From contig NZ_VWWL01000010.1 of the NCBI RefSeq assembly GCF_011752995.1, positions 186,001 through 250,000 on the forward strand: a stretch of DNA of 64,000 nucleotides. The letters run 5' to 3'. The notes below the pieces were generated by a model that was given only the letters and a program-made list of their open reading frames with translations, was not told where the DNA came from and did no database searches. The translations under genes were made by a program, and so were the position numbers. This document shows, one piece after another, positions 54,785 to 63,271 of the stretch (positions are counted from its first letter, which is position 1; each line of letters starts with the position of its first letter). The DNA is from Burkholderia sp. Ax-1724 (GTDB lineage: Bacteria; Pseudomonadota; Gammaproteobacteria; Burkholderiales; Burkholderiaceae).

Positions 54785-55309
54785 GTGTTCTTTTCCGAAA
54801 CCATTAGCCTGCAAGAAGAGGCGAGCGTGCGCGGCAGGGTCGAGCAGTTCCTGTATCGGGAAGCTCGCCTGCTGGACGATCTGAAGCTGGATGAATGGCT
54901 GACGCTGTTCGCCGAAGACGGGCTGTACTGGATTCCCATTGTCGAGAATGCCCCGATCCAGTCGCAGAGTGCGATCATTTACGACCCGACGTTGCGTCGC
55001 GAGGAGCGGGTCTATCACATCCTGCATACGGACTTTCCCGCGCAATCGCCGCGTTCCCGCACGGTCCACTTCATCAGCAACGTCATGGTGGAGAACCGCG
55101 AAGAACTGTACAAGGTGTCGTCGAGCCAGATCGTCTACGAGATGCGCAGAGGCGACTTCGGGCAGAAAGGCATTGGCGATATCGTGCCTGTCGTCTCGCA
55201 GGTGGATTATGTTCTGCGCGAAGTGAACGGCGAACTTCGGATTGCTGAAAAGAAGGTCCTTCTCATCAATCGCGATACGTGGCAGGGCAATCTGACGTTT
55301 ATTCTCTGA
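54785..55309 (+). CDS. Aromatic-ring-hydroxylating dioxygenase, beta subunit
   Basis: 174 residues from a GTG at 54785, nine bases after GGAG. NTF2-like small subunit: VEQFLYREARLLDDLKLDEWLTLFAEDGLYWIPI, RVYHILHTDFPAQSPRSRTVHFISNVMV and C-terminal WQGNLTFIL are standard features. It structures the alpha subunit trimer. Last gene of the plus arm; a 268-base gap without any gene follows. Confidence 0.93.
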   Translation: MFFSETISLQEEASVRGRVEQFLYREARLLDDLKLDEWLTLFAEDGLYWIPIVENAPIQSQSAIIYDPTLRREERVYHILHTDFPAQSPRSRTVHFISNVMVENREELYKVSSSQIVYEMRRGDFGQKGIGDIVPVVSQVDYVLREVNGELRIAEKKVLLINRDTWQGNLTFIL

Positions 55310-55577
55310 GCGTGCGTGCCGTCGAGGCTGAAGCGACGGTATCCCGTCTTGCGTTTCCGAACAGGGGCAGCTGCGGGGCTGTCCTTCTTCGTTGGTTTAT
55401 GTCGCCAGTGAAGTCTCGTTCGCGGCAGCGCGAACGGCATGGAAGGAGTGTGAGCCCGCGATCGGTACGCCTGGAATCATGTGCGAAAATACGCGACATT
55501 GTCTGATCGATAGGCCCGGCGGGTGATGTCCCCCAGCGCCGGTTCAGCGAATTCCGACGTTTCACGACCTGAGCCAC

Positions 55578-56087
55578 ATGTACAAAGACCCTAAATCACG
55601 TCTTATCAAAATGTATGACCGTCCTGGTTTTCTCCTGCGACGTGCCTACCAGATATCGTCGGGCGTTTTTGAGCAGGAGTGTCGGGAGTTGTCGTTAACT
55701 CCCGCTCAGTTTGCGGTTTTGTCGGTACTCGCGGCCACGCCGGGCATCGATCAGGCCCGCCTGTCCAGGTGTCTTGGATTCGACAAGGTCACGGTGATGT
55801 ACGTGCTGCGCGGTCTCGTCGAAAGAGGATTGATGACCCGGGATACTGGCACCGGCCGGGGGCGTCGAATCGCGCTGGCGCTGACCAAAAAGGGCGTTGC
55901 CTTACTCGAAGAAGCCCAGGCTCCCACCGAGCATGCTTCGGCGTCGCTCATGGATTGTTTTACGGAAACTCAGCAGAAGCAGTTCATCAAGCTGCTCAAG
56001 ATATTGACGACCTCGTTAGAGGATCGGGCGCGTGCACCGTTGATCATGCCGGAGTTTCCAGCGGACGAGAGCGTCGTACAGGAATAA
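55578..56087 (+). CDS. MarR-family transcriptional regulator
   Basis: 169 residues. Winged-helix core SLTPAQFAVLSVLAATPGIDQARLSRCLGFDKVTVMYVLRGLVERGLMTRDTGTGRGRRIALALTKKG, flanked by dimerisation helices. MarR proteins that manage aromatic catabolism (BadR, CouR, HcaR types) bind CoA thioesters or aromatic acids. It lies between the two catabolic arms and is convergent to the minus arm. Candidate targets are the dyads at 49497-49532 and 62118-62131. Confidence 0.92.
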   Translation: MYKDPKSRLIKMYDRPGFLLRRAYQISSGVFEQECRELSLTPAQFAVLSVLAATPGIDQARLSRCLGFDKVTVMYVLRGLVERGLMTRDTGTGRGRRIALALTKKGVALLEEAQAPTEHASASLMDCFTETQQKQFIKLLKILTTSLEDRARAPLIMPEFPADESVVQE

Positions 56088-56118
56088 AGCTCTCGCCGGC
56101 CGCACGTTATCGTTTGAT

Positions 56119-57270
56119 TTAGCGCTCGATTTCCGGACTGGCCAGAGCCGGCGCAATGCCGGCAAAACCCGCATACTGCCGCAGAAGCGATTCATCCAGA
56201 TCGAGTCCCAGCCCCGGGGCATCCGGCAGTGCGATGAAGCCGTTTTCGGGAATCAACTGAGCCGGGCAAATCTTCGTTGCAAAATCGGCGAACGGCAGAT
56301 AGTACTCGGTCAACGTAAAGTTCGGCATGACTGCTGCGGCATGCACGGTCGCATTGAGCGCGATCGTGGTCGAATTGAAGTTGTGAGGCGAGATGGCGAC
56401 ATAGTGGGGTTCCGCCATCGCTGCGATTTCCTTCAGCTCGAGAATGCCGCCGACGTTGCAGATGTCCGGATTCAGAATATCGGCGGCCCGACGCTCGAGC
56501 ACCGGCTGGAATGCGGCTTTGCCGTAGAGCGTTTCGCCCGTCACGACCGGAATGCCGACCTTGCTGCGAACTTCCGCGAGTGCGTCGACGTTCTCGGCCC
56601 AACACGGTTCTTCGTACCAGTACAGATCGAACGGTTCCAACTGACGCCCGAGACGGCTTGCCGATCCCGCGTTGAGGCGTCTGAGCATGTCGAGCAGGAT
56701 ATCGACCTTGGGGCCGACCGCGTCTCGAACCGCGCGAATCACGGAAACGACGTGATGTTCATGCTCCCGCGGTACGTACGTTCTCCAGGTGCCCGGTAGC
56801 GGCGACAGCTTGATGGCGGTGAAGCCCTTCTCGACGACTGCCGCGGCCGCCTCGCCATACTCTTCGGGCGTCTTGCAGTGATCGCTCCAGCCGTTCGCAT
56901 AGACGCGAATCTTCTCGCGGCATTTGCCGCCGAGCAGGTTATAAACCGGCTGCCCGCAGGCTTTGCCGACGATATCCCACATCGCCTGCTCGATGGCGCT
57001 CTGCGCGCAATAGAGTTCGAACGAGCTACGCCGCTGAGCGAAATCGTCCTGGACGATTTGAGTGAAATGCTTGATGTTGAATGGACTGCGGCCGAGGCAT
57101 GCCGTGCCGAGTTCATCGATCTGGGCGACGATTGCCCGATCGCGTCCGCGTAACGTATACGCCTCGCCCCAGCCGTGGATGCCGGCATCGGTCAATACCT
57201 TGACGAAAATCCAGGTCCGGCTGCGGAAGCCGGGATCAACGGTATAGCATTGAATCGAAGAGATCTTCAT
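56119..57270 (-). CDS. Mandelate racemase/enolase-superfamily protein
   Basis: 383 residues. Capping domain MKISSIQCYTVDPGFRSRTW... then the barrel: Asp in KVDILLDMLRRL, Glu in YWYEEPCWAEN, Glu in VVTGETLYG (three metal ligands) and SPHNFNST with the C-terminal histidine. Layout resembles galactonate/arabinonate-type acid sugar dehydratases, but where those have His two residues after the first metal Asp, here it is Leu (DML). Probable dehydratase or racemase of a hydroxy acid. End of the minus arm. Confidence 0.88.
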   Translation of the reverse strand: MKISSIQCYTVDPGFRSRTWIFVKVLTDAGIHGWGEAYTLRGRDRAIVAQIDELGTACLGRSPFNIKHFTQIVQDDFAQRRSSFELYCAQSAIEQAMWDIVGKACGQPVYNLLGGKCREKIRVYANGWSDHCKTPEEYGEAAAAVVEKGFTAIKLSPLPGTWRTYVPREHEHHVVSVIRAVRDAVGPKVDILLDMLRRLNAGSASRLGRQLEPFDLYWYEEPCWAENVDALAEVRSKVGIPVVTGETLYGKAAFQPVLERRAADILNPDICNVGGILELKEIAAMAEPHYVAISPHNFNSTTIALNATVHAAAVMPNFTLTEYYLPFADFATKICPAQLIPENGFIALPDAPGLGLDLDESLLRQYAGFAGIAPALASPEIER

Positions 57271-57317
57271 GTTCCGGAGTAGGAGGAGTCAGTCGGAAAG
57301 GGATGCCTCGAATCGAC

Positions 57318-58016
57318 TCAAATGGGCAGGCCTTTTGCTCTCAGAACCGCGTCGAAGCGTTCCGGGTCGGACGTTCCCGTGCGATTCGATTCCCGTATGG
57401 CGTCCTCGCGTTTCAGATGCTCGAGCGTCTTGCGCAGAATGCGCTCGGCGTCGTTGGCCGGTACTGCAACCACGCCATCCGCATCGCCCACGACGATATC
57501 GCCGGGAAGAACGGCCAGGCCGCCGCAGACCACGGGAATATTGATTTCTCCGGGACCGTCTTTGCTCGGTCCGCGACTCGTGTGGCCGCGCGCATAGCAA
57601 GGCATGCCTTCTTCGGCCCACTCGACGAGATCGCGAACGGCGCCGTCGATGACGAGACCCGCGAGACCCTTCGCGATGCAGGTGGTGCGCATCAGGCCGC
57701 CGACGAGCGCCTGAGTGATGTCGGCGCCGCCGTCGATGACCAGCACGTCGCCACGTTCCACGAGCATCAACGCCTTGTGGATCATGAGATTGTCGCCGGG
57801 CCTCACACGGACGGTGACCGCCGGACCGCACATGCTCACGTCGAGGCCGCTATGGTATTGCCGCAGCCCGTACGTCCCCACGTTTCTGCTCATGGCGTCG
57901 CCAATGGCCGCGGTGGGAAGTGCCTTGAATGCTTCGATGATGTCCTTGCCGACCGACGGCACACGGGGATTGATACGGTAGCCGGCGGGCCAGTCAAGAT
58001 TCGCGCTTTGAGTCAT
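57318..58016 (-). CDS. RraA-family protein (4-hydroxy-4-methyl-2-oxoglutarate aldolase-like)
   Basis: 232 residues. GDAMSRNVGTYG, PGDNLMIHKALMLVERGDVLVIDGGAD, VIDGAVRDLVEW (substrate/metal GxxRD) and PGDIVVGDADGVVAVP are the RraA/HMG-aldolase core. Related enzymes cleave 4-carboxy-4-hydroxy-2-oxoadipate in the gallate/protocatechuate 4,5 pathway to pyruvate and oxaloacetate, and decarboxylate oxaloacetate. The nearby PDC-lactonase-like gene makes a protocatechuate-4,5 style lower route conceivable. Confidence 0.88.
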   Translation of the reverse strand: MTQSANLDWPAGYRINPRVPSVGKDIIEAFKALPTAAIGDAMSRNVGTYGLRQYHSGLDVSMCGPAVTVRVRPGDNLMIHKALMLVERGDVLVIDGGADITQALVGGLMRTTCIAKGLAGLVIDGAVRDLVEWAEEGMPCYARGHTSRGPSKDGPGEINIPVVCGGLAVLPGDIVVGDADGVVAVPANDAERILRKTLEHLKREDAIRESNRTGTSDPERFDAVLRAKGLPI

Positions 58017-58054
58017 TTCGATATCTCCAGTTTTTTGCAGTCGTCATTCACGCT

Positions 58055-59254
58055 TCAGATGGCTTTCGCTGTTCTGAGCCGTTCGATGCGATCATCATCC
58101 AAACCGAGTTCGTGCAGGATGTCAACGGTGTCGGCGCCCAGGGTTCGCGGCGGAAAATCGACCGAGGGATCGTTCCCGTCGATCTTCACGCCGGTCCGCA
58201 CCAGATGCAGGTCACGATCGACGCCGGGCACGTTCCTGAATTCGCCGACCATGCCGCGTTCCGCAATCTGCGGTTGGGCAAGCGCCTGCGACACCAGGTA
58301 GACGGGCCCGGACGGAACGTCGACGTCGTTGAGCAGATCGCACCACTCATCCGCTCCGCGGGCGGCGAGGGCCTGTTCCAGTTCATCACGAAGTTCGTAG
58401 CGGTTCTTCAGGCGGGCATGACGTTCATGGAAACGCTCGTCCGTATAGAGGTCCGGACGTCCTACGGTCCTGCAAAGCGCTTCGAACTGTTCCTGCTTGT
58501 TGGCGGAGATATTCAGCAGGCCGCTACCGGTCTTGAAGGCACCCGACGGGCTGGCCGTAATGTTCTCGTTGCCCATCGGCGCGGGTTCTTTTTTTGCAAT
58601 GAGCATGTTCGACATGGCCCAACCCATCGAGACCATGGTCGACGCCAGCATGGAGACATCCAGGTACGTACCGCCCGTTCGATCGGGTTGTGCCAGCGCG
58701 GCCGCCACCGCAAATGCCGCGGTCAGACCGCCGACCGTGTCGGCAACGGGATAGCCGACCCGGTAAGGTGCCGTGTCGGGCGCCCCGGTGATGCTCATCA
58801 CGCCCGACATACCCTGGATGATCTGGTCGTAAGCCGGACGCGCCGCGAGAGGACCGTCCTGCCCAAACCCGGTGATCGCGCAGTAAACCAGACGCGGATT
58901 GACTTCGAGAAGATCCTTATAGCCGATGCCCAACCGGTCCATTACGCCCGGACGAAAGTTCTCGACCACGACATGGGCGCTTTTGACGAGCGTGCGGAAG
59001 ATCTCCTTTCCCTCAGGGTGCTTGAAGTCGATCGTGACCGAGCGCTTGCCGGCATTCTGGGCGAGATAGGAGATGCCCATGCCTCGCTTGACGAGTTCGG
59101 GATCGGCGCCGAGTTGACGGGCAAGATCGCCGCCTTTCGGATTTTCTACCTTGATGACTTCCGCGCCGAAGTGCGCCAACTGATGGCAGCAGAAGGGACC
59201 TGACAGCACGTTGGTCAGATCGAGTACGCGAAAGCCTTTAAGAGGAAATGACAT
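58055..59254 (-). CDS. CaiB/BaiF (class III) CoA-transferase
   Basis: 399 residues from ATG 59254 with AAGAGGAAATGAC around it. Interlocked-fold family: GFRVLDLTNVLSGPFCCHQLAHFGAEVIKVENP start, NAGKRSVTIDFKHPEGKE, and the catalytic Asp in ARPAYDQIIQGMSGVMSITG. It activates a carboxylic acid by transferring CoA, giving the thioester used by the enoyl-CoA hydratase encoded next upstream. Confidence 0.93.
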   Translation of the reverse strand: MSFPLKGFRVLDLTNVLSGPFCCHQLAHFGAEVIKVENPKGGDLARQLGADPELVKRGMGISYLAQNAGKRSVTIDFKHPEGKEIFRTLVKSAHVVVENFRPGVMDRLGIGYKDLLEVNPRLVYCAITGFGQDGPLAARPAYDQIIQGMSGVMSITGAPDTAPYRVGYPVADTVGGLTAAFAVAAALAQPDRTGGTYLDVSMLASTMVSMGWAMSNMLIAKKEPAPMGNENITASPSGAFKTGSGLLNISANKQEQFEALCRTVGRPDLYTDERFHERHARLKNRYELRDELEQALAARGADEWCDLLNDVDVPSGPVYLVSQALAQPQIAERGMVGEFRNVPGVDRDLHLVRTGVKIDGNDPSVDFPPRTLGADTVDILHELGLDDDRIERLRTAKAI

Positions 59255-59350
59255 GATGAATATTCTCTGCAGATTATCAGGAGTCCAATGCTGCGCGAAT
59301 TCAGCGGCGACTTCTCGACCGGGCGCTTTCGAAGTCAATTGACTGACGTT

Positions 59351-60076
59351 TTACGGAGTAGCGATGCGGCTCTTGATGCGTGCCGCGACGTCCTGTCCGT
59401 AATTCAGCGCGGCACGCCAATCCGTCGTAAATTCAGGGAGTTTTGCAAGCGCATACTTGGTCTCGTTCAGGACCTGGCGATCGAATTGGCCGATCTTGCC
59501 GGCCAACTCTCGCACGCGCGAATCGAGGTTCCCGGCGGGAACCACTTCATTGAGCAGCCCCCATGAAAGGGCAAGCTCGGCGTCGACCGGTTCCGTGTTG
59601 AAAAGCATCCATCCGAGACGCTTCCGGTTGAGTCCGGACAAATGACTGGTGGCTGCCGACATGCTCGCAAACGCCGCGGATTTCAGTTCGGGCAGCCCGA
59701 ATCGGGCATGTTCGCTGCCGACGGCCAGATCGCAAGCGTTCACGAGATTGACGCCGTAACCGAGCGCAAGCCCGTTGACTGCCGCGATCACCACGCCGGG
59801 AAATTCGCGGATCGCCATGGCCAGATCGATGCCTTCCTGACCGGCGGTGTCCTGCCGGCCTTCGGCGAGAAATTGTGCGCGCTCCTTGATGTCCGCGCCG
59901 CAGCAGAACCACTGATCCGAGCCGGTGATGACGACCGCGTTGACGTGTCCCGCAAGCGTTTCCAGCGCGGCTAACAGGTCAAGACGCGCGGACTGGTTCA
60001 TCGCATTGCGCTTCTCCGCGCGGTCGATACGCAGATGAGCCCAGGTTTCGTGTTTCGACACGACGATATAGGACAT
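59351..60076 (-). CDS. Enoyl-CoA hydratase/isomerase-family protein
   Basis: 241 residues from ATG 60076. Crotonase fold with oxyanion region CCGADIKERA and AVNGLALGYGVNLVNACD. The first catalytic Glu of true hydratases (GGGxEL) is Asn here (GYGVNL), while the second remains in FGLPELKS. Such variants include isomerases, C-C hydrolases and decarboxylases, so the hydratase label is uncertain. Acts on an acyl-CoA made by the downstream CoA-transferase. A long upstream extension is not coding. Two bases separate it from the amidohydrolase stop. Confidence 0.88.
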   Translation of the reverse strand: MSYIVVSKHETWAHLRIDRAEKRNAMNQSARLDLLAALETLAGHVNAVVITGSDQWFCCGADIKERAQFLAEGRQDTAGQEGIDLAMAIREFPGVVIAAVNGLALGYGVNLVNACDLAVGSEHARFGLPELKSAAFASMSAATSHLSGLNRKRLGWMLFNTEPVDAELALSWGLLNEVVPAGNLDSRVRELAGKIGQFDRQVLNETKYALAKLPEFTTDWRAALNYGQDVAARIKSRIATP

Positions 60077-60078
60077 GC

Positions 60079-60963
60079 TTACCGCTCCTGTGAACCGCTT
60101 GAAAAGCCATACAGCGCGATCGGGTTGTCGACCAGAACTTTTCGGATCAATGCACTGTTCGGCGCCCATTCGCCGAGAAGATCGAGCAGGCGGGCATCGT
60201 TCGGCATTGGTTTTTCGCCGACCATGGCAGCGGGATGGGGCCAATCCGTTCCCCAAACGACGCGCTCGGGAGCGGACGTCAGCCATTCGGTCACCATGCG
60301 GCCGGTATCCGCATAAGAGGGCGCACCATCGAGGCTATCGTGATAGGCGCCGGAGAGCTTCATCCACGTCTTGCCTTTGTCGACGAGCCGGCGCAATACC
60401 GCGAATACTTCGTGGGATAGGCCGGCCGGTTGAGGGACGCGGCCGAGATGGTCGATCACGACAGGCACCGGGAGAGCCGCGAGATATTTTTCGAGCTGAA
60501 CGTACGCGGCGCCGAGCGTGTGTACCTGAACGTGCCAACCTAGGGGTTCGATACGGCGAGCAAGCGCTTCGAGCTGATCGATGTTGGCGCCAGCGGGCCG
60601 CGAAAGATTGAATCGAATGCCGCGAACGCCGGCGTCGTGCATTGCACGAATGTCCGCGTCGGGCGTTCGGGAATCGATAACCGCCACACCGCGAGCGTTG
60701 TCGCCGAACTGTTTCAGTGCGTCGACCAGACAGCGGTTGTCCGTGCCATAGCTGGACGGCTGCACGATGACGCTGCGGAAAATTCCGAGTCGCTTCTGCA
60801 GGATTCGATATTGAGCGACTGTTGCATCCGCGGGGCGCAAGCTCGTTTCCGGGTCGTAAGGGAAGCGATTGTCGTAGATATGATGATGACAATCGACGCT
60901 CAAGGGCGGCACTGACAGCGTGGCCGGCTCATCTCCCGCGGTCCATGTCGGAAGATGGGTCAT
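60079..60963 (-). CDS. Amidohydrolase, 2-pyrone-4,6-dicarboxylate lactonase-like
   Basis: 294 residues from ATG 60963, overlapping the dehydrogenase stop by one base (TGATG). DCHHHIYDNRFPYDPE (HxH), FRSVIVQPSSYGTDN, RGIRFNLSRP, VIDHLGRVP and WGTDWPHP (final Asp) follow the LigI/PDC-hydrolase arrangement in amidohydrolase_2. PDC lactonase opens 2-pyrone-4,6-dicarboxylate in protocatechuate 4,5-cleavage; homologues act on other lactones, including sugar lactones. Confidence 0.88.
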   Translation of the reverse strand: MTHLPTWTAGDEPATLSVPPLSVDCHHHIYDNRFPYDPETSLRPADATVAQYRILQKRLGIFRSVIVQPSSYGTDNRCLVDALKQFGDNARGVAVIDSRTPDADIRAMHDAGVRGIRFNLSRPAGANIDQLEALARRIEPLGWHVQVHTLGAAYVQLEKYLAALPVPVVIDHLGRVPQPAGLSHEVFAVLRRLVDKGKTWMKLSGAYHDSLDGAPSYADTGRMVTEWLTSAPERVVWGTDWPHPAAMVGEKPMPNDARLLDLLGEWAPNSALIRKVLVDNPIALYGFSSGSQER

Positions 60964-61997
60964 CACGATTCCTTCTTCTGAATGGCGGCGCCCGGGTTGA
61001 TGCCGATCCGTTCGAGACGGTAGGCACTTTCCAGATTGACCGAGCCGGGCGGAATCTCTCTTGCGGCCAGCGCGGAGATCTGTCGAACCGTATCCATCGT
61101 TTGGTGTTCGCGCGCTTCGGCGGTCATGCCGCCAACGTGCGGCATCGCGACCACGTCCGGACGTCCGATAAAACGCGACGATGGCTTCTGGTCGGCGGCG
61201 CGACCGACGTCGAGACCTGCGCCACGCAAATGACCCCGATCCAACGCCGCTTCGAGCGCATCTTCGTCGACGAGCTGGCCGCGAGAGAGATTGAGGAAGC
61301 TCGCCCCTTGCTTCATACGATCAAAGGCCGATGCGTTAAACAGATTCTCGGTTTGTGGCGTTGCGGCGGCTAGACATACGACGAAGTCGGAAGTGGACAG
61401 CACTTCGTCGAAACTGGCGGCCATATTGCCGAGCTTCGTCGGGTCCGCGAATGGATCGGATACTTTTACGGTCATGCCGAGTTGGCTTGCGAGCGCGGCG
61501 AGGCGAGCACCGATGACGCCGAACCCCACGATTCCGATGGTCGATGTACTGACTTGCAGACCTTTGGCAAGCGCGGGTTCTTCTCCGAGCGCATAGGCAT
61601 GCCGCGCACGGGATACGCCACGCGCAAGATCGAAGATCATCGCGAGTGCCAACTCGGATACCGCCGTACCAAACCCGGCGCTGGCTCGGGTCACGAGAAT
61701 GCCGCGCTCGCTTGCGGCGGGAATATCGACCGTGCTGATATCGACCGCGGCCCGGCAGAAAGCGATCAGGTCCGGCGATGCTTTGAACGTCTCCGACAAA
61801 CCATGTGACGAGCGGTGAGCGAGGATGATCTGGCAGCCTTGCGCCGCTTCGGCGAGTTCTATCCCTTGAAGCACGCGGCCCGTGCCGTTCATGACGACTT
61901 CGACAACGCTTCTGAGTTTTTCAAGTCCGGCCGCGCTGTAGTAGCTCGCAAGCTCATAGTCCGTGTATGTAAGGAAAGCCTTAAGTCTGCCCGTCAT
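60963..61997 (-). CDS. D-2-hydroxyacid dehydrogenase family protein (altered active site)
   Basis: 344 residues. NAD site IGIVGFGVIGARLAAL, NLSRGQLVDEDAL with catalytic Arg and MPHVGGMT with His. The usual DVFxxEP containing the catalytic Glu is DVGRAADQKPSS, so the Glu is absent or shifted to Asp. First gene of the minus arm, facing the second dehydrogenase at 62194 across 196 bp. It probably oxidises or reduces a hydroxy acid of the pathway. Confidence 0.85.
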   Translation of the reverse strand: MTGRLKAFLTYTDYELASYYSAAGLEKLRSVVEVVMNGTGRVLQGIELAEAAQGCQIILAHRSSHGLSETFKASPDLIAFCRAAVDISTVDIPAASERGILVTRASAGFGTAVSELALAMIFDLARGVSRARHAYALGEEPALAKGLQVSTSTIGIVGFGVIGARLAALASQLGMTVKVSDPFADPTKLGNMAASFDEVLSTSDFVVCLAAATPQTENLFNASAFDRMKQGASFLNLSRGQLVDEDALEAALDRGHLRGAGLDVGRAADQKPSSRFIGRPDVVAMPHVGGMTAEAREHQTMDTVRQISALAAREIPPGSVNLESAYRLERIGINPGAAIQKKES

Positions 61998-62117
61998 GAC
62001 TGATCATCCTCCAAAGTAAATGCGCTGTTCCGGTATGGCGTAGCCGCGGATCGCAACTGCTCCGGAATCCGGACTACATCGTCATCACGCAATCGATAGG
62101 TGCATACGTTCTGATTA

Positions 62118-62131
62118 GGTAGTATGCTAAC
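62118..62131. promoter_or_regulatory. 14-bp dyad, third putative MarR operator
   Basis: GGTAGTATGCTAAC. Differs at one base from the reverse complement of GTTAGCATGCTACC at 49497. Lies in the divergent 196-bp gap between the minus arm (start 61997) and the dehydrogenase at 62194, so it could control both. Confidence 0.65.
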
Positions 62132-62193
62132 ACTGAGAGAGAAATGTGGGTACATTTAGATCGTCTTTCTTTAACCAACCAGAGGTCTTCGCT

Positions 62194-63138
62194 ATGGCAC
62201 ATCGATTGCTAATTCCCCAAGGTGCATTGCTTCCGGCGCTTCAGGCGCGTCTGGAGAAAAAGTACGACGCTCGCATTCTCCCCGCGGCGGCGCAGGATCA
62301 GGAGAGTTTCCTCAAGGCTGAAGGCGAAGGTATCGAGGCTCTCGCAACCAATCCGAAATTCGGGGCGCGCGCCCCGCTTCTGGATGCACTCCCGAATCTC
62401 AAGGTCGTGTCGAGTCTCGGAGTGGGTCTGGATGGACTGGACCTGGAATTGCTGCGCAAGCGCGATATCGCCGTCGGTTATACGCCGGAAGTACTCAACG
62501 ATTGCGTGGCAGATATTGCATTCGCACTGCTGTTGGACGTCGCTCGCGGCATCACGAAAGCCGATGCGTTTGTGCGTCGTGGTGACTGGTATAAGGGCGG
62601 TTTCCCCATGACCACGCGTGTTTCGGGAAAACGCCTCGGTATCATTGGCATGGGGCGCATTGGTTCGGTGATCGCGCGCCGGGCGCTCGGCTTCGACATG
62701 GAGGTTCGCTATCACAATCGCCGCCCGGTCGAAGGAAGCCAATTTCAATACGCTTCAACACCCGTCGAACTGGCTGAGTGGGCGGACTTTCTCGTGCTGG
62801 CAAGTGCTGGCGGCGCCGCGACGAATAAGCTCGTATCGACTGACGTGCTGAATGCGCTCGGGCCGAAGGGTTATTTGATCAACGTTTCGCGTGGCTCGGT
62901 GGTCGACGAAAAGGTACTCATTGAATACCTTCGCGACGCGCGCATTGCAGGCGCGGGTCTCGACGTGTTCGAGCAGGAGCCGGGCGTGTCCGCCGAACTG
63001 GCAAGCCTCGAGAATGTCGTGCTGACTCCCCATGTGGCGAGCAATACGGTCGAGACTCGCGCCGCGATGATGCAACGCGCAGAAGACAATCTCGATGCGT
63101 TCTTCGCGGGTAAAGGCGTGGTCAGTTCCGCGCTGTAA
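62194..63138 (+). CDS. D-2-hydroxyacid dehydrogenase (GhrB/hydroxypyruvate reductase type)
   Basis: 314 residues from ATG 62194, eight bases after AGAGG. Intact family residues: NAD loop GIIGMGRIGSVIARR, Arg in LINVSRGSVVDE, Glu in GLDVFEQEPG and His in LTPHVASNT. Reduces or oxidises 2-keto/2-hydroxy acids, for example glyoxylate or hydroxypyruvate. Unlike its divergent partner it has the complete catalytic triad. Followed by a strong terminator. Confidence 0.93.
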   Translation: MAHRLLIPQGALLPALQARLEKKYDARILPAAAQDQESFLKAEGEGIEALATNPKFGARAPLLDALPNLKVVSSLGVGLDGLDLELLRKRDIAVGYTPEVLNDCVADIAFALLLDVARGITKADAFVRRGDWYKGGFPMTTRVSGKRLGIIGMGRIGSVIARRALGFDMEVRYHNRRPVEGSQFQYASTPVELAEWADFLVLASAGGAATNKLVSTDVLNALGPKGYLINVSRGSVVDEKVLIEYLRDARIAGAGLDVFEQEPGVSAELASLENVVLTPHVASNTVETRAAMMQRAEDNLDAFFAGKGVVSSAL

Positions 63139-63174
63139 GTTGCGGTTTAGGTCTGGAAAATATGACGCAGGAAC

Positions 63175-63204
63175 AATGGCCCAGGATTGGGCCATTTTTC
63201 TTTC
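63175..63204 (+). terminator. Intrinsic terminator after the GhrB-type gene
   Basis: AATGGCCCA-GGAT-TGGGCCATT followed by TTTCTTTC; perfect 9-bp stem, 37 bases past the stop. Confidence 0.88.
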
Positions 63205-63208
63205 TCCA

Positions 63209-63245
63209 GAAAAAAGCGGGTTCGAATTTTCGGATTCGAACCCGC
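63209..63245 (-). terminator. Intrinsic terminator after porin 3
   Basis: GCGGGTTCGAA-n8-TTCGAACCCGC (63216-63245); on the minus strand it is followed by six T residues. It is 26 bases past the porin stop and back to back with the plus-strand terminator. Confidence 0.88.
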
Positions 63246-63271
63246 CAACGGCACGACTGCCGAACGCTGCC

